A stretch of 64,000 nucleotides of DNA from Gamsiella multidivaricata. Its lineage: Eukaryota > Mortierellomycota > Mortierellomycetes > Mortierellales > Mortierellaceae. Shown here piece after piece: positions 36,601 through 50,734 of this stretch. The notes beneath the pieces are model-generated. The model was given only the letters and a program-made list of their open reading frames with translations, was not told the DNA's origin and searched no databases. Position 1 is the first letter of the stretch, and the number at the start of each line of letters is the position of its first letter. Location of the stretch: assembly GCF_025024155.1 (NCBI RefSeq), contig NW_026251722.1, positions 186,001 through 250,000 of the forward strand. The letters run 5' to 3'. The position numbers and the translations under genes are program-made.

Positions 36601-37534
36601 TCATCGTTGACATTAATGCGTCTCAAGACTTTGAAGTAAATAACGTTACTGCCAGCAGACATGAAGCTGCAGTTAGGGTCGCAATCGTGCTATGCGCATA
36701 AAAATAGAAAAAACTGCTTTAGCACGCTTGGTGATTAAAAAAGGTACAGTGTGATTAATCAAACGACAATAAAGTACTGTACATTGACAAAGCGGGCAGG
36801 CCCAAGAAAGAGACATGTTCCACGTCGACTCGTTTTGATGACGCTGAAGTCGCTGGTTCTGTTCTCAAGGTCCTTCTCCTCCTGCTCGTTCAATATGGCG
36901 ATAGTTCCGGCGCAATAACGCAGCTCGAAACCCGCTTCGAACGAACGGTTTGCAATCACACATGCCTCGGACTTGTTCGTCACTGCCGAATATCGATCCG
37001 TCTGCGAGATTTCGAACCCTGCCATTGGTAGATAAATGTTGAGATAGCGGCGAGCATGCCTATGGAAGCCATTGTAGACACGTCGTCGAATATCCAATAG
37101 TTAAGGTAGATGTCCTTTGTCCATTAGTATCCATCTGCGATTCAGCCGTAACAAAACGTACGTTGTAAAGTCCTGAATTTCTTTATCCGTCTTGAACAGC
37201 TTTTTGACGGACTCGATCCTAATCGTACGGACAGAAGAGTCAGGCGAGGGTGTTGGTTAGTCCTGTGCCTTATTACTAGCTACACCGGAAACAGTAGCTT
37301 CTTTGTTACAAGCACCATTGCATTCGCCCCTTACTCCAACAAATCCTTGACTGCCTCGTGGACTTTGCGATCCATAACGACCCTGCATTGGATGATGTCG
37401 AGGATTTTTTCTGGGGCAAGGCACATGGGGCGGTAGTCCTTGTTCATCTTGTGGGTCTGGAACCAGAGGTTGATTCCGTCGAGCAGGATGTCCGACAGGA
37501 GGTCGTCCAGCATGGAGAGTGTTTGGAGATCCAT
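30673..37534 (-). CDS. SET9/SUV4-20-type histone methyltransferase with PWWP-like and Tudor-knot domains
   Basis: Predicted nuclear histone H4-K20 methyltransferase. Eight exons in consistent phase: 37534-37335, 37218-37162, 37059-36783, 36689-36529, 36423-36302, 36223-35271, 35183-30808 and 30715-30673; about 2,062 residues. The N-terminal helical region (LSMLDDLLSDILLDGINLW) and the SET domain (about 86-232) are SET9/KMT5B-C like: GPARFVNHDCDPN, NDEITTHYGDNYFG and post-SET CLCATC. A Cys4-type finger with RHxxIYGxxWPSR lies at about 535-575. A PWWP-like domain lies at about 730-832 (KFWWLAVTVP, VVRFLEDFKYSICNI). A second WWP-containing stretch (SVIWWPLELS) follows. A long disordered region contains three WTIKDS-like motifs. 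The end (about 2003-2062; GDEVVAP, YEYKVHYKGYASRYDAWV) is a Tudor-knot/chromo-barrel. ATG9 is divergent. Confidence 0.88.
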
Positions 37535-38073
37535 GTTTTTCGATCACCGAGCCGCTCTGCTCACCCGCACGACGTACGCGACACTCACGCTCCTGTTCAC
37601 GCGCACGCACTGGTGACCGAATTGATGTTGAGTCGTAGATGTGATGAGCGCCAGCGAGGTAGCAAAGGCGGCTGAATGAAGCGGAAATCTAAGGACAAGA
37701 AGAGGGAGTGAGCAGAAGCAGGGTGGGTGGAGATATGGATTGAATTAAAAAGGCAGACGTGCAAAAATAATAACAAAGTGTATTGATAGAAAAGACACGA
37801 CGTCGTAGAATGGAAGTGATTCCGTCGTGCTTCGCAAGGAAGGCACCTTCTCGCGTCTATCGCAGTGTTGCTTCGATGAGATCCGCTGGTGGGCAGAGTT
37901 CGACCTGCAATCATAAGAAGGAGCAAGGCGAGTGCCATCGAGTCAAGTGGGTGCCAATATCACTGGTGACTGTCTCTCCCTTTCTGATGGTGCTGCTTTT
38001 TTGGTGACTTGCGCTTCTTGCTCCTCTTGTCACTCAGCACCACACACTCTCCCACCCCTTCATTCTTGCTGCG
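37535..38073. promoter_or_regulatory. Divergent promoter region SET9-type gene/ATG9
   Basis: This 539-bp region separates two start codons on opposite strands. It has CT-rich tracts close to the ATG9 start (about 37970-38070) and no clear TATA box or other gene. Shared regulation is possible but not shown. Confidence 0.45.
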
Positions 38074-41000
38074 ATGCATCGGCACCACCAATACCAGAAA
38101 CTAACGGGTGTAAGGGATACTCCGCTGGACAACAACGACGACACCATACACTCTCATGTCCTACCAGCCGATTCAGCCGTGCCTGCAGCGTCGTCGTTTC
38201 TGCGCCAGTCCAGAGGCAGCCTTGCTTCAAGTGCCCATTCAACGTCAGCAAACCAGGACCCGCCACTGATGCCCCTCTTCACACCTGTCCTGCAGGACTT
38301 TCAGAACCGCTTTGGTTCTGCCATCCTGCAGCATGACACCGACGAGCACGAGCACGAACATGAACAGGGCGAGAGCGACCATGAAGTGATGTACGACCAT
38401 GGTGCAACACGGACACGGCTGAGACCGAACCTTGACGTTGGCACGGACCACGAAGCACCTGCGTCGCTCATGATCGAAATGAACCACCGCCAGCAGGATG
38501 ACGACGAGGCAGCTGGGTACTGGAACTTTGGTGACAGGGCCCGGAGGCGGTTTCAATATAAGCGACCAGGCATGGATGCAGCCGAGCTGGCTATGTGGAA
38601 ATGGGTTAATGTTGAGAACTTGGACAACTTCTTGACAAGAGTATGTCCACACATTTTTTACAAGAAAATTCAGCTTAGTCGAAAGCGATGGATCTGATTT
38701 TTTTTTTTTTTTTTTGGTTCCGTGCTTTGATCTCAATTGATAGGTCTATAACTATTACGTTGGGAAGGGCATGTATACCATCCTGCTCGAGAGATGTCTA
38801 AATCTGCTGTATGTGCCACATCGTTGCCATCGAAAGTTGAAATCTTATTCATGTTGTCTAATAAGTAGCTATCACTCTTTGGTGTGGCGAATCCGCTGTT
38901 ATTTATTAGGACATTTGCGTTTGTCATTGGATTCGCCACATTCTTGGTCGGCTGTGTGGATTATCCAAGGCTACGGCATTCTAGACACCTTGATGAAGTC
39001 CTGATATCGCAGTGTGTCCATAAGTAAGCATTGATTTGCTTGCCAACGTTGTGCTTGGGGTCAACGGCGCCATGGAGACGTGGAGGGACTACGCATAAAG
39101 AAAAGATTGAGACTCCTCTCCCATTAATGACTAACGATGACCTGAGCATTTCCACTACATTGACGCTTGCTGTCTAGGCTTTCCACAGGAACGTTCGTGG
39201 TTTTATTACTGTTTGCCACATTTTGGGTCGGCCAGCTGACTCGCCTAATATACGATATCCCTGAGATGGTGGACATGTGTAACTTCTACACGTATCTCCT
39301 GCAGATCCCGGATGTATGAGTTCAACTTGTTTTCTTGTGGACTTAATTAGCGTACTCAGTTATGGAAAGTGCGTGTATTAATACGAAGGTCTTTCTGCCG
39401 CAACCAAACAGGAGGATATTCAGACTGTATCGTGGCACGAGGTCATCACAAGGATTATTAAAATCCGCGACAACAACCCGAACACGACGACTGCTGCAAC
39501 CATTCAAACAACGGACATGCAGCGCCTGAATGCTCATGATATTGCCAACAGGATTATGCGTAAGGAGAATTTTATGATCGCTATTTTCAACAAAGACCTC
39601 ATCGATCTGTCTCCACCAGTGCCGTTCTTGCGCAACAGGACCATCCTCACTCGAATACTGGAGTGGAGTCTGAGCTTTTGTATCTTGGGCTATGCCTTTG
39701 ATGAACGTGGGCAAGTTCGGAAACGGTTCCTCAAAGATACGCGGCGAGGAGAATTGGTTGAAGGGTACGTACTCAGGACACTTTTTATTGCTATACTCTA
39801 TTGAACATGGCTGCGGTTTGGTGTTGACCGTCATACCACGAATCCTGTGTTACCTCTAGGCTTAGGCGACGCTTCCAGTTTATGGGTATCGCTACAATTA
39901 TATTTTCACCATTTATCTCCATCTATCTGATGCTCTACTTTTTCTTCCGATACTTCGAGGTAAGTGTTTCATCCATGTTTATATGTCTATCATCTATTCG
40001 TGTAAATCGAATTCGCCCTCGGTCTGAGACTCACTTTTTAAATTGCCGCACAGGAATACCACAAGAACCCAAGCTCAATCGGCACAAGACAATACACGCC
40101 GCTGGCGAAATGGAAGTTCAAGGAGTTCAATGAACTGCCTCATCTGTTTGAGAACAGAATTAATGCGAGTTATCCGTTGGCAATGAAGTACATCAACCAG
40201 TTTCCGAAAGAAAAAACAATCCTGGTTTGCAGGTAAGTCAATGGCCCATCTTCTTTTCTTTTCGTCTAGGTCGTCCACAAACCGTGGCATTCTCATAAGC
40301 TGACGCCTTGCAACTGGTATATAGGTTTGTCGCGTTCATCTCAGGCTCATTTGCAGCTGTTCTCGCCCTGATCACGCTTTTCGACCAAGAGCTGCTGTTG
40401 GGCCTCGAGATCACATCCGAAAAGACAGTGTTTTTCTACCTTGGACTATTTGGCACAATCATGGCGGTCAGCCGAGGTATGATTCCGGACCAGACGGAGA
40501 GCTTTGATCCCGAACTACTGCTTCGAGGAGTCGTCGAGCAGACGCACTACATGCCTAACGAGTGGCGAGACAAGCTGCACACGGACGAGGTACATAATCC
40601 CTTGAGACTTTCTGTAGTGCGATTAATGATTTTCATTGAACGGTACGCTAATGCTTAGAATTTATGATACTATCGGAGGAATAGGTCCGAAAGCAGTTTG
40701 CGCTGTTGTTCGAGTACAATGCTGTGCTATTTCTACTGGAGTTCATGAGTCTGTTTTTGACTCCCTTGATCCTCTGCTTCAGCTTACCGAGCAGTAGCGA
40801 AAGATTGATAGACTTTTTCCGCGAGTTCACGGTGCATGTCGATGGGGTTGGATATGTCTGCAGCTTTGCCGTATTCGATTTCAAGAGGCACGGCAACGTC
40901 AAGGTAATTATGGTTAAATCGGAGAAGGGCAAATGCATATGGTATCATCCTACTAAACATTCTTATCTTCGCTCCACTGTATTAACCCAGTATGGAGCGC

Positions 41001-41857
41001 CAGCGGATGCTATGACGGACCGGCGCTTTGTTTCGAATCAAGGGAAAATGGAGAAGTCATTCCTTAATTTTAAGGTGCGTTATGGAGTAACTTTGCATAG
41101 CTACGTGTCACAAATGCAATCGGCTGGTTGCCATTTGTTGCTAACACTTGCCTCTATCTCTTGCTCTTTTTCTCTTGCTTATATCTGCTAGCAAAACAAT
41201 CCCGACTGGGAGCCCAACAATCCTGAGGGTTCCATGTATCTGTCTAGGTTACTGGAGGCGGACTCTGTGCCTGCTCATGGGCGTCATCCTCATTATGCTG
41301 GAGATCGCTTACAGCCACCACTTCCTTGGGGCCAAAGTTCGGCGTTTTTGCGGCCAAGGGGTTTAGCCACTAGCACCTATTATAATCAGGATCGACCCCT
41401 GTACAACGGGAGGAGTCGTCTCGGTGCTGAAGTTCGCTCAAGGAACATCGATGCAAGTGATGATGAACAGGAGGAACTGGACGAGGAACATGTACATGAA
41501 AGAGATGAGCAGAGCCCTGGAATCAAGTTCTATCTATCCACTAATCAGCGGAGTCGGGCGCAAAATGCGACCCAGATAGAGACAGATTCAGCATCAAGCA
41601 CATATGATGAACCGAATAGCCTTGGTGCCAAAGGATTTACTACAAGCCTTGGCGACTCGTTCGTCTCGGAGATTGGACAGTCATCAAATCGTGCACGTGA
41701 AGGATCTGATAGAGGGAGAGGAGGGAAGGATAAAGAGGGCAAGCATCGGAGGGACGTGGATGAGATGTCGGATGCGGAGGACGAGCGCGAGGTTCAGAAG
41801 AAGGGTGTCTTTGGGCTCTTGAACCAAATTTATGAGATGAATAATGTCACTCGATGA
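38074..41857 (+). CDS. ATG9: Autophagy protein 9 (lipid scramblase)
   Basis: Multispanning membrane protein that supplies and scrambles lipids at the growing phagophore. Eleven exons in phase: 38074-38640, 38744-38808, 38910-39023, 39178-39313, 39412-39764, 39860-39959, 40054-40232, 40325-40589, 40685-40903, 40991-41074 and 41192-41857; 915 residues, the usual size. The N-terminal about 170 residues are disordered, with an acidic EHEHEHEQ run. The core starts at [20 protein letters not shown] and contains ATG9 signatures such as [42 protein letters not shown] and [19 protein letters not shown]. Several hydrophobic helices sit between about residues 195 and 640. The C-terminal about 190 residues are acidic and Ser-rich. 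No damage seen. Confidence 0.95.
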
Positions 41858-42079
41858 ACGCTACTAGCTTCCTCTGCAATAAAGTGCCCACCTCCTTTCA
41901 ATGCTTCTTTGTTTCTTTTTGATCGAGGGATTACACTGGACTTCGAAGCCGCGGAATACGCGGCACTATTGCAACACCGACCAATCGACACGTTGCTTGA
42001 GGCACCAAATAAAAGAATACAGAGACATATTGCTTAACGATAACCAGTATGGATGTATTTTTTATTTCTAACAGACTCT

Positions 42080-43730
<1,651 letters not shown>

Positions 43731-44988
43731 CTGCGGCGTTGTGGAGTCTTTGTGACACAGGGGGCTCAGAGTCGGTGTCGAAGTGAAAAAAAGTAAGAGG
43801 AGAAAGGCACGATGAACAAAGGAAGGATGACAAATGAGGCAGACGTTGAAGATGCAAAAAAAGAAGACCGAGAGTTGCTCGCTCGTGCAAAAAGCAGAAG
43901 GGGTCCTCCTTCACCCCTCGGTGCATTCTATTTTATGGTTTTCGGCTGGAAACACAAAGCAACTGAGCAAAGTGACAATTCGGCAGGCACGAATAGTAGA
44001 AAACATCCGGATCCTTTGGGATTTTACGCGCGCCAGTCTGCTCTTGCTGTCTGCCTCCGTCCCCTCAGCACATTTATGGTATACACATGCACCATACTAC
44101 GTACGTACAACCAGCGCCTTTCGCATACAGTACATGCCTATGTTGCTTAACGGTTCTTCTTCTTCTCCTCCTCGATCGGCCCAGAATTTTCTGGCGTACC
44201 AGGCCATAGGTAGTGGAGTTATTTACATTATTTGGGATCCTTGATCCGGCCCATTGCTCTGAGCCACGCAGCCAACAGCGAAGCGCGCTCCTCGGCGCGA
44301 GCGGATTTCGCGACTGAAAGGATTCCACTAGACTGGGGAGATCACACTATGTGCATTTTCGACCTGTTGGTATTCATCGCCCAACAACGTATTGGGGAGG
44401 GTGTTCTTTTTAAAGGTAAATCATCCACCGTGAATTTCGTGTGGGGAAGTTATCGCACACCAAACGCGAACAATTGCCCCTGAACAAAAGTACTTTTCAT
44501 GCTTCAAGAGATTGATCTTACACAAGAATGCGTTACTTATATGCTCGTTCTAATCATGGTGTCCTTGAAAATAACAGATGAACGGTCTTCTTGACGTTTG
44601 GGAACAAACTCTGGTGGACCTGTCTGCACCCTCCTGCAGACTGTATGCAACAAATCACTTCTTCATGGACAATATGATCTTCTTTGATCCTTTCGGCTCG
44701 GTCTGCATCATAATGAGCACTGCGAATATGTCATTTGAGGCGACTGGCATCTCCTCACTTCTCTTTGCTTCTCTTTGTCCCGATTCACAATATTCACAGC
44801 AACGGCTGACTATTCTCACCGGCTGATCAGATAATACTCGTGGCAGGTTAGGTAGCTCGAAGGTCGTTCTGGCGGCTGATAGAACGGTTGAAGTGCATTA
44901 CAGAGCATTCTGCTATTGAAGCACTGGTCGTCGTCCTTCTATCTTAAGAGCGCAACTCACTTCCCCAGCTACCTCCTACTTTTTCTGT

Positions 44989-44990
<2 letters not shown>

Positions 44991-45022
<32 letters not shown>
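44991..45022. repeat. Poly-T tract (32 nt)
   Basis: An uninterrupted T run in intergenic DNA; on the minus strand it would be a poly-A tail-like tract. Length variation or sequencing error is likely here. Confidence 0.9.
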
Positions 45023-45023
<1 letters not shown>

Positions 45024-46707
45024 ATGCCACAACTCATCAAAGGTGGTTGAGGCGGTAATTGCTTTGTAATGTAGGCAAGGATTGATATTTTACTTCTTCA
45101 GCACGCAAACCAAAAGACCATATTATTGCAACGGAACTTCATACGAACGCATCTAAACTACGTTCTTTGAATGAGCAAAATGTTATCTGCTTCAATATTC
45201 GTCCTTATTTTAGGTGCTATCCGCGGCCTTGGCTGTTGCAGCATGAGATCGGATTGGAGGGCTGCAGGAATGCAATGAACAGGAGGATATGACGAGCAAC
45301 TTGGGCACGATATAGTTCATAGATCAATAGAAAAATAACAGCACATTTTTATCATTCTAATCAGCCGAACTCATCCATTATGGGAATCAGAGAAAGACGT
45401 TCTGGCAGCGTCAAGACTACATTCTTCTTTTTCTGGTGCCGAAAAGGCCAAAAATGGTATTCAGATATCATCTTCATGGAATGTAAAGAGCTGGACCAGA
45501 GGCGACGCTGCTTCTCTGGTCAGACGAAGAATGAATAAAAAAGAGGCAAAATATGTCTTTTTCCAAGATTGTGTTGTCATGCATTAATTTGGTCCGCCAG
45601 AAAGCAGTTCACGTAAATAAAAGTGGGCCAAATGGGTCATTTGCGAGGTCAAGAGAGTGGTCGAAAGCAAGCGGAAGGTCGAATATGTATCGTAGAACTA
45701 TATGCACTCGGTTGTCTTTTGCAGATCATTTTCATTTTCAAAAGGCATTAAAATAATATTTTTCGCTATATTTGCCATTAACTCTTGCGCCTTCCGACAT
45801 AAAAAAACTAAAAAGCAGAAGAGCATTCGCTGTTACCTCAGAATATTCACAACATAGGCCTTTTTTCGCTATCGCTGCTCTAAGGTCTTGCTTGGCTGTA
45901 TCCATCGTCAATCTTCGTCGTGGCTAATTTTCACTTGCTAAAAATGCTTTAACATGAAAGTAGTACCTCCTATCTTTTCCTTCATCCTTTGTAACCGACA
46001 ACTCCTTATCGAAATATGGCGCGAGGTATTTTTGATTGCGCAAGAGTGCTACTGAGTTGGAGAATCGTATTACCAATGAGTCGTACTCAAATTTCAAGGG
46101 ACCTGCTCTTATGGTGGTCACTAAAGTGGGGTTCAGATCCAGAGTGGACATATCGCCGCTGTGGGCCTATCGAGATCAGCACAGAAGGTACGAAGTTATA
46201 AAGGTGCACTATGCAGACGATAATAAAGAATAAAGAAAGAGAAGAGGCAGCTTACCGCCTTCCACTCACGCTCGCGCATGGTTATTCATAGCTCTTCAAG
46301 CTGAGGATACTCAGTATTAAGAACCAGGAGCCCGATGGCTGTAGAGTTGCCTAACACTACGCGTAACATGTACACATAAAATTCATGTCCTTCAATCGCA
46401 AAGAGCGACAGTACACATACAAGCATAGAATCCTGCATGGGACTTATCATACATCCATCACTTTAGAAATGAATTTCAATACGAATGAGCGACGCGTCTT
46501 GATTGAGGGCTACCATACGTTCTGAAATTGAGCGGTCAACTCCCTGATTCTAAACTTGCCCGCATTACGAATCCACGCCGCCGAAAGTAGGTCTACTGTT
46601 ACTGAAGAAATCGATTGAACTGATTGTGTCAGGTGTTGCGCCATACAAACAGTCTGCTACACCCTCTCAAGACACTGAGGCTCTTGAAGAGAGAAGTCTG
46701 GGAGTTG

Positions 46708-46734
46708 AAAAAAAAAAAAAAAAAAAAAAAAAAA
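46708..46734. repeat. Poly-A tract (27 nt)
   Basis: An uninterrupted A run following a short open stretch. A retroposition tail is possible but unproven. Confidence 0.85.
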
Positions 46735-47501
46735 GCGTATTCAGTAAGGTGAGTTTGCTAACCCACGTACATATACTCAGAAATGAAAAAAGAGGCGAAA
46801 AGTGCACTTTGCAATTTATAATAGCATTATGCGATATCAAATGCAATGCCATGTCCCTTCACTAGTCGTCCAAGTCTTGCGCGATCCAGAGTAGAATGGG
46901 TAACGAAGAATCGGTATGGGATGAAAAGAAAGCGTACGGGAGAAAGATAGGACATTATGGATGATCAAAATATGGTTATCATCATCACTTGTGCTATATC
47001 GGCGGTTCAAGTGCCTCCCTCCTCACACACATCGTGACTTCAGCTTGCCGGTGGATCAAAAAAAAGCGGCTGCGTAATGTATTTGAGAAGATAGGACCCC
47101 TGCCCCCCCCCCTTTTTTTTGTCAGCTGAAAAGGACGGGATAGGTTGAATGAAAGTTTCTCCAATCCAATGAACCTGCTATGGTTTGTCGTCAATCGTGG
47201 CGCAAAGAGAGGTCTTTATTCTACAAGCGCATGAAATCTAGGATAATGCTGCCTACATACGATTAAGGTATGGTATGAGGGAGGGTATGCGCGTGCACAT
47301 TAGTACAAGGGTACAAGACTACAAAACTACATACAAAAATGTGGAAATAATGAATAGGACGAGAACAAAAAAAAAAACAGTGGCAAAATGCGACAACAAA
47401 GAAAAAGATGAAAAGATGTGGAGTAAGGCGAAGGAGCGAGGGAAATCATGAGAGCGATTTGATCCAAAAAAAAAAAAATAGAGCGGAATAGCCCAAGTGA
47501 A

Positions 47502-48884
47502 TCATTGCGGAATCTCGAGTTCTTTCGAGTTGCGGAGGGCTTCTACCCAGGCGAGCGTCTGGAGCTGTCTACGCTGATGTGTCTGCGCCTCGTCCATGGC
47601 CTGGGCCTCTCTTGTGCGCTGCAGCAGGCAAAAGGCCTGGAAGATGCGATAGCGATGAGTGTGGTCCTGGATCATGTGCTGCTGCAACGCCATGCTATGA
47701 CGAAGCTGTCGCTTATACCGCAGATCGGCCGCGGTGCGAGGCACAACTGTCGTTGTCGAGCTAGTCCAGACCGTCGTTTGGATTTGCTTCGCAAGCTGGG
47801 CTGCTTGGTCTGCGTCAGGGGACAAGGGAACTATGGTGGTGGTGGTGCTGTTTGAGCGCGTCATCTGAGATGCACCCTCCGCTGCGTTCATGGTCGCACA
47901 GGGCTGATGCGTGTGGAGGGCCTTTGTTGTTTTTGTTGCAGCTACTGCTTGCCGCAGACGCGCTTGGTATTTGAGCCTCAGATGGCGTAGTTTTCTGATC
48001 TGAGCAGGACAGGGCAGCGTGATTCTAGCAAGCTCTTGGATGCGACTTCGCCCTCTAGTGGCACTTGACTGGTTCATATTTCCAGCTGCGCCAAAAATCT
48101 CTTGAAGATCGAGACGAGGTTGGCTTGTGCCTCTAACAGGAATGTGGATTGTATTGGGGTCGATTTCCAGTTTGGCAATGTCCTCTTCGCTGACTGGGTC
48201 GATGCCCTGTGCTGGTCGCTGTTCGGATTCGGCGGTACTGACGGGCTGCAATTGGAGGCGATTGATCTTTTGCAGGTACTGAATATTTTGAATCTGCTGA
48301 GCATGGTAGAGCTGCTGCATCTGTACCATTCGCTGAGCCAACTGAAATCGCTTGATGACATGAAGAGGCTGCGGCTGCTGCTGCTGTTGTTGCTGTTGCT
48401 GTTGTTGCAAATGCAGAAGTTCGATGTCTCGCACGCGCTGGCAATGCATGATTTGCAGCTGTCGGTAGTACTCGAGTTGTGCGACCAAGTACTGGTGATG
48501 AAGCTGGGCAGATTCAGGGCTCGGGAGGTGAAGGGGATGATCTGCTTGCGAAAGCCGCTTACGCATTTGCTGTTGGTACTCCTGGTGTTGTGCAAAACTC
48601 GCGCGCAATCGCTGTTCTGCTAAGCATTGAGGGTCGGATCGCCGCTGCATGCTATATGCTGCTGTTGGTGTGGGCTGGGAATCGCTCTTGAACTTTGGCA
48701 GCTCGGGTGAGGGAGGCGGGGAGGAAAGGACGGTCGAGACTTGGGGCGACATTGCATTCGAGTCCGTAAATGGAGAGGATGGGGGAGAAGGCGCGGGCTG
48801 TTCCTGGGAGGGGAAGGTCAAGAATGGTGAGGGCGAGACAGGGGAAGTGTTCGCATCCAGACTCAGGGATAGAGAGATGTTCAT
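47502..48884 (-). CDS. Gln-rich intronless protein of unknown function
   Basis: A single 460-residue frame starting at ATG 48882-48884 (MNISLSLSLDANTSP); the frame stays open upstream but without an ATG in the preceding 26 codons. The N-terminal about 100 residues are Pro/Ser-rich. Residues about 105-250 are His/Gln-rich, with an 11-residue poly-Gln tract (CAG/CAA mixture, about 48378-48410). The middle and C-terminal thirds contain basic, helical stretches (IRKLRHLRLKYQARLRQ, LRYKRQLRHSMALQQHM). The composition fits a transcriptional co-regulator or RNA-associated condensate protein, which is inference. Being intronless among intron-rich neighbours is unusual. A TTTAAATA element lies about 150 nt upstream (near 49025-49033). 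Confidence 0.6.
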   Translation of the reverse strand: MNISLSLSLDANTSPVSPSPFLTFPSQEQPAPSPPSSPFTDSNAMSPQVSTVLSSPPPSPELPKFKSDSQPTPTAAYSMQRRSDPQCLAEQRLRASFAQHQEYQQQMRKRLSQADHPLHLPSPESAQLHHQYLVAQLEYYRQLQIMHCQRVRDIELLHLQQQQQQQQQQQPQPLHVIKRFQLAQRMVQMQQLYHAQQIQNIQYLQKINRLQLQPVSTAESEQRPAQGIDPVSEEDIAKLEIDPNTIHIPVRGTSQPRLDLQEIFGAAGNMNQSSATRGRSRIQELARITLPCPAQIRKLRHLRLKYQARLRQAVAATKTTKALHTHQPCATMNAAEGASQMTRSNSTTTTIVPLSPDADQAAQLAKQIQTTVWTSSTTTVVPRTAADLRYKRQLRHSMALQQHMIQDHTHRYRIFQAFCLLQRTREAQAMDEAQTHQRRQLQTLAWVEALRNSKELEIPQ

Positions 48885-50640
48885 CGATCGATCGAGTGAG
48901 AGAGTAAAGACAGGAAGAAGACTGCAATGGAAGAGAGAGAGGGAACGAACGGTAAGTAACAATGGTCAAGAAAAGACGGTCTGAGATGTGAGGAGGGGGG
49001 AGACAGTAGGAGATATGGGCTGGGGTATTTAAATGGTCTGTGGAGATTAAGACCTGGCCATAAAAAAGCCAAGGCTGAGAAGAGAAGAGAGGCTGTGCGT
49101 GCATGGGAGGGGTGTGAAGACTTCATATAATGCCCTGAAAAGAGAGTAGCGTCTTGGCAGTGCAACACAAGGACGGGATTTTCTTTTCTCGGCATTACAT
49201 CTGAAGAAAAATAGCCTGCAGGCGAAAAAAGAGAAGAAAATCATTGCTGATGCCCAGATCCGGCTGTTGGCGCGGCAACCCCCCGCCCCCAAAAAAGAGG
49301 AGGCCGTGTGTATAGACGTATTCATGTACGTATGAAGCGTACATGAACATGTAGAGTAATGGACGTGTCGATAGATGAGGAAGATGTACGGGTACCTGTT
49401 GATGAGCCCTGAAAAAAGATGCGCGAATACAGTACTTGGATCGGGCGAAGGAATGGAGTGGAGCTGAGTTGAGTCGAGGGAGAGGGTGGAGCCACAGACA
49501 AATAGAGAGATAGGAGTAGACAGACAGATAGGACGATAGAAAATGGGGGGAAACACCGGGTATTTGTATAGCGATAGACTATGCAGATGCTACACTAGAG
49601 TAATCACAGCATGTGGAGACATGGACATGGACATGGTATGCCATGCCATAGGACCAAGTGTTGCAGCCCTGGTGTGTACGAACTGTAGTCCACTGGACTA
49701 AACTCAGTCAGGCAGGCAGACAGGGAGACCCTTGCATGGGAAGCAGACTGCGAAGAGAGGTAATGAATAAAGAAAGTCGTTTGTACAACGACGAGTGCGA
49801 TGCGATGATGTATTTTGGTTACAGTAATCCTATTCTAAAAAAAAAAAAAAAAAAAAGGGCACATGCAGGTCCTTTTCTTTGGACCGACTGAAAAATATAA
49901 ATTCTTTTTTGGCTCTCAGTCAAAGTCCGAAGAGACCATTGAACAGCACACCACCAATAGACCCTACACTCGCAGAACGATCTTCCTCTACACTCTACGG
50001 GAGAAAGAGTACAGTACTCCATCCATCCAATCCAATGCAGTCCAAGCTAATGGAGTACGGCGGCGTCATGATGCTACGGTGGTCCGTCCACTGGTGAGCA
50101 AAACACTCAACACACACGGCAATCAAGTCCACATCCATGCATGTAGTTATGTATCTAGCCTACCCATCTGATGAGGTTGCTGCCTGTTGTGTTGCCTGTC
50201 GCGCTGTCTGTACTTGAATGCGCAACGCGCTATGTTTTGTATGGAGTGTGTGAAAAAAAAAAGAGAAAACACGAAGTGGCTGTCTGCTCCAAAGGGCTTT
50301 GTCGAAATGGTGCCTAGTCCATCTTGCATTGATCTACATCGGTTTCATAGGGACACAGAAGGTCGGGTAGGGCAGAACATAAGCAAAGAAGAGCGAAGAA
50401 CGCGCTGATTTAATCTACTCCTCCACCTCTTCCTCCCCACTTCCTCTTCGCCAGTGATGTTTTCTGTGGTGGTTTACATAATATGAGAACAGGCAACGGA
50501 TAATGCGACGTCTCTGGAATATGTACGACATATTCGATTAAATGTATTCACGTAAATCGAGGTATATCGCGTTTAAGTCGAATCGGGATAGGAGGAGAAG
50601 GATAGAGTGAGAAAAGAGGCAATTGAGCCGATCGGTGATC
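48885..50640. other. Intergenic region
   Basis: About 1.75 kb of low-complexity, CT/GA-rich DNA upstream of the Gln-rich gene, with a poly-A run at about 49838-49856. The Ser/Leu-rich frames on the minus strand (49047-49556) look like promoter and 5' UTR sequence translated, not a gene. Confidence 0.4.
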
Positions 50641-50734
50641 TGGCAGTTTCATTCTTTAGTTTGATTGCCGTTTTTAGCAAAATATTCGATCCGCGGACAT
50701 TCTTTGACACTGGCAGGCAGTTTGATCCCCTCGT

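Larger units (their letters stand above)
43731..47501. other. 3.8-kb gene-poor stretch with homopolymers
   Basis: No frame here is supported by length, motif or splice pattern. It holds a 32-nt T run (44991-45022) and a 27-nt A run (46708-46734). A short frame before the A run (about 46600-46707) is protein-like but unrecognised. A retroposed fragment ending in a poly-A tail is possible for the second run, but I found no matching target duplication. Confidence 0.45.

Noticed and set aside
44074..44830. Several 80-135-residue frames in the gene-poor stretch
   Set aside because: Overlapping frames on both strands without family resemblance, hydrophobic pattern or splice consistency.
46600..46865. 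Short frame running into a Lys run before a poly-A tract
   Set aside because: The Lys run is the translated homopolymer; retroposition could not be shown because no flanking duplication was found.
47505..49195. Leu/Ser-rich frames around the Gln-rich gene on both strands
   Set aside because: They follow from the CAG/CTG-rich and CT-rich composition; no starts, motifs or splice support.
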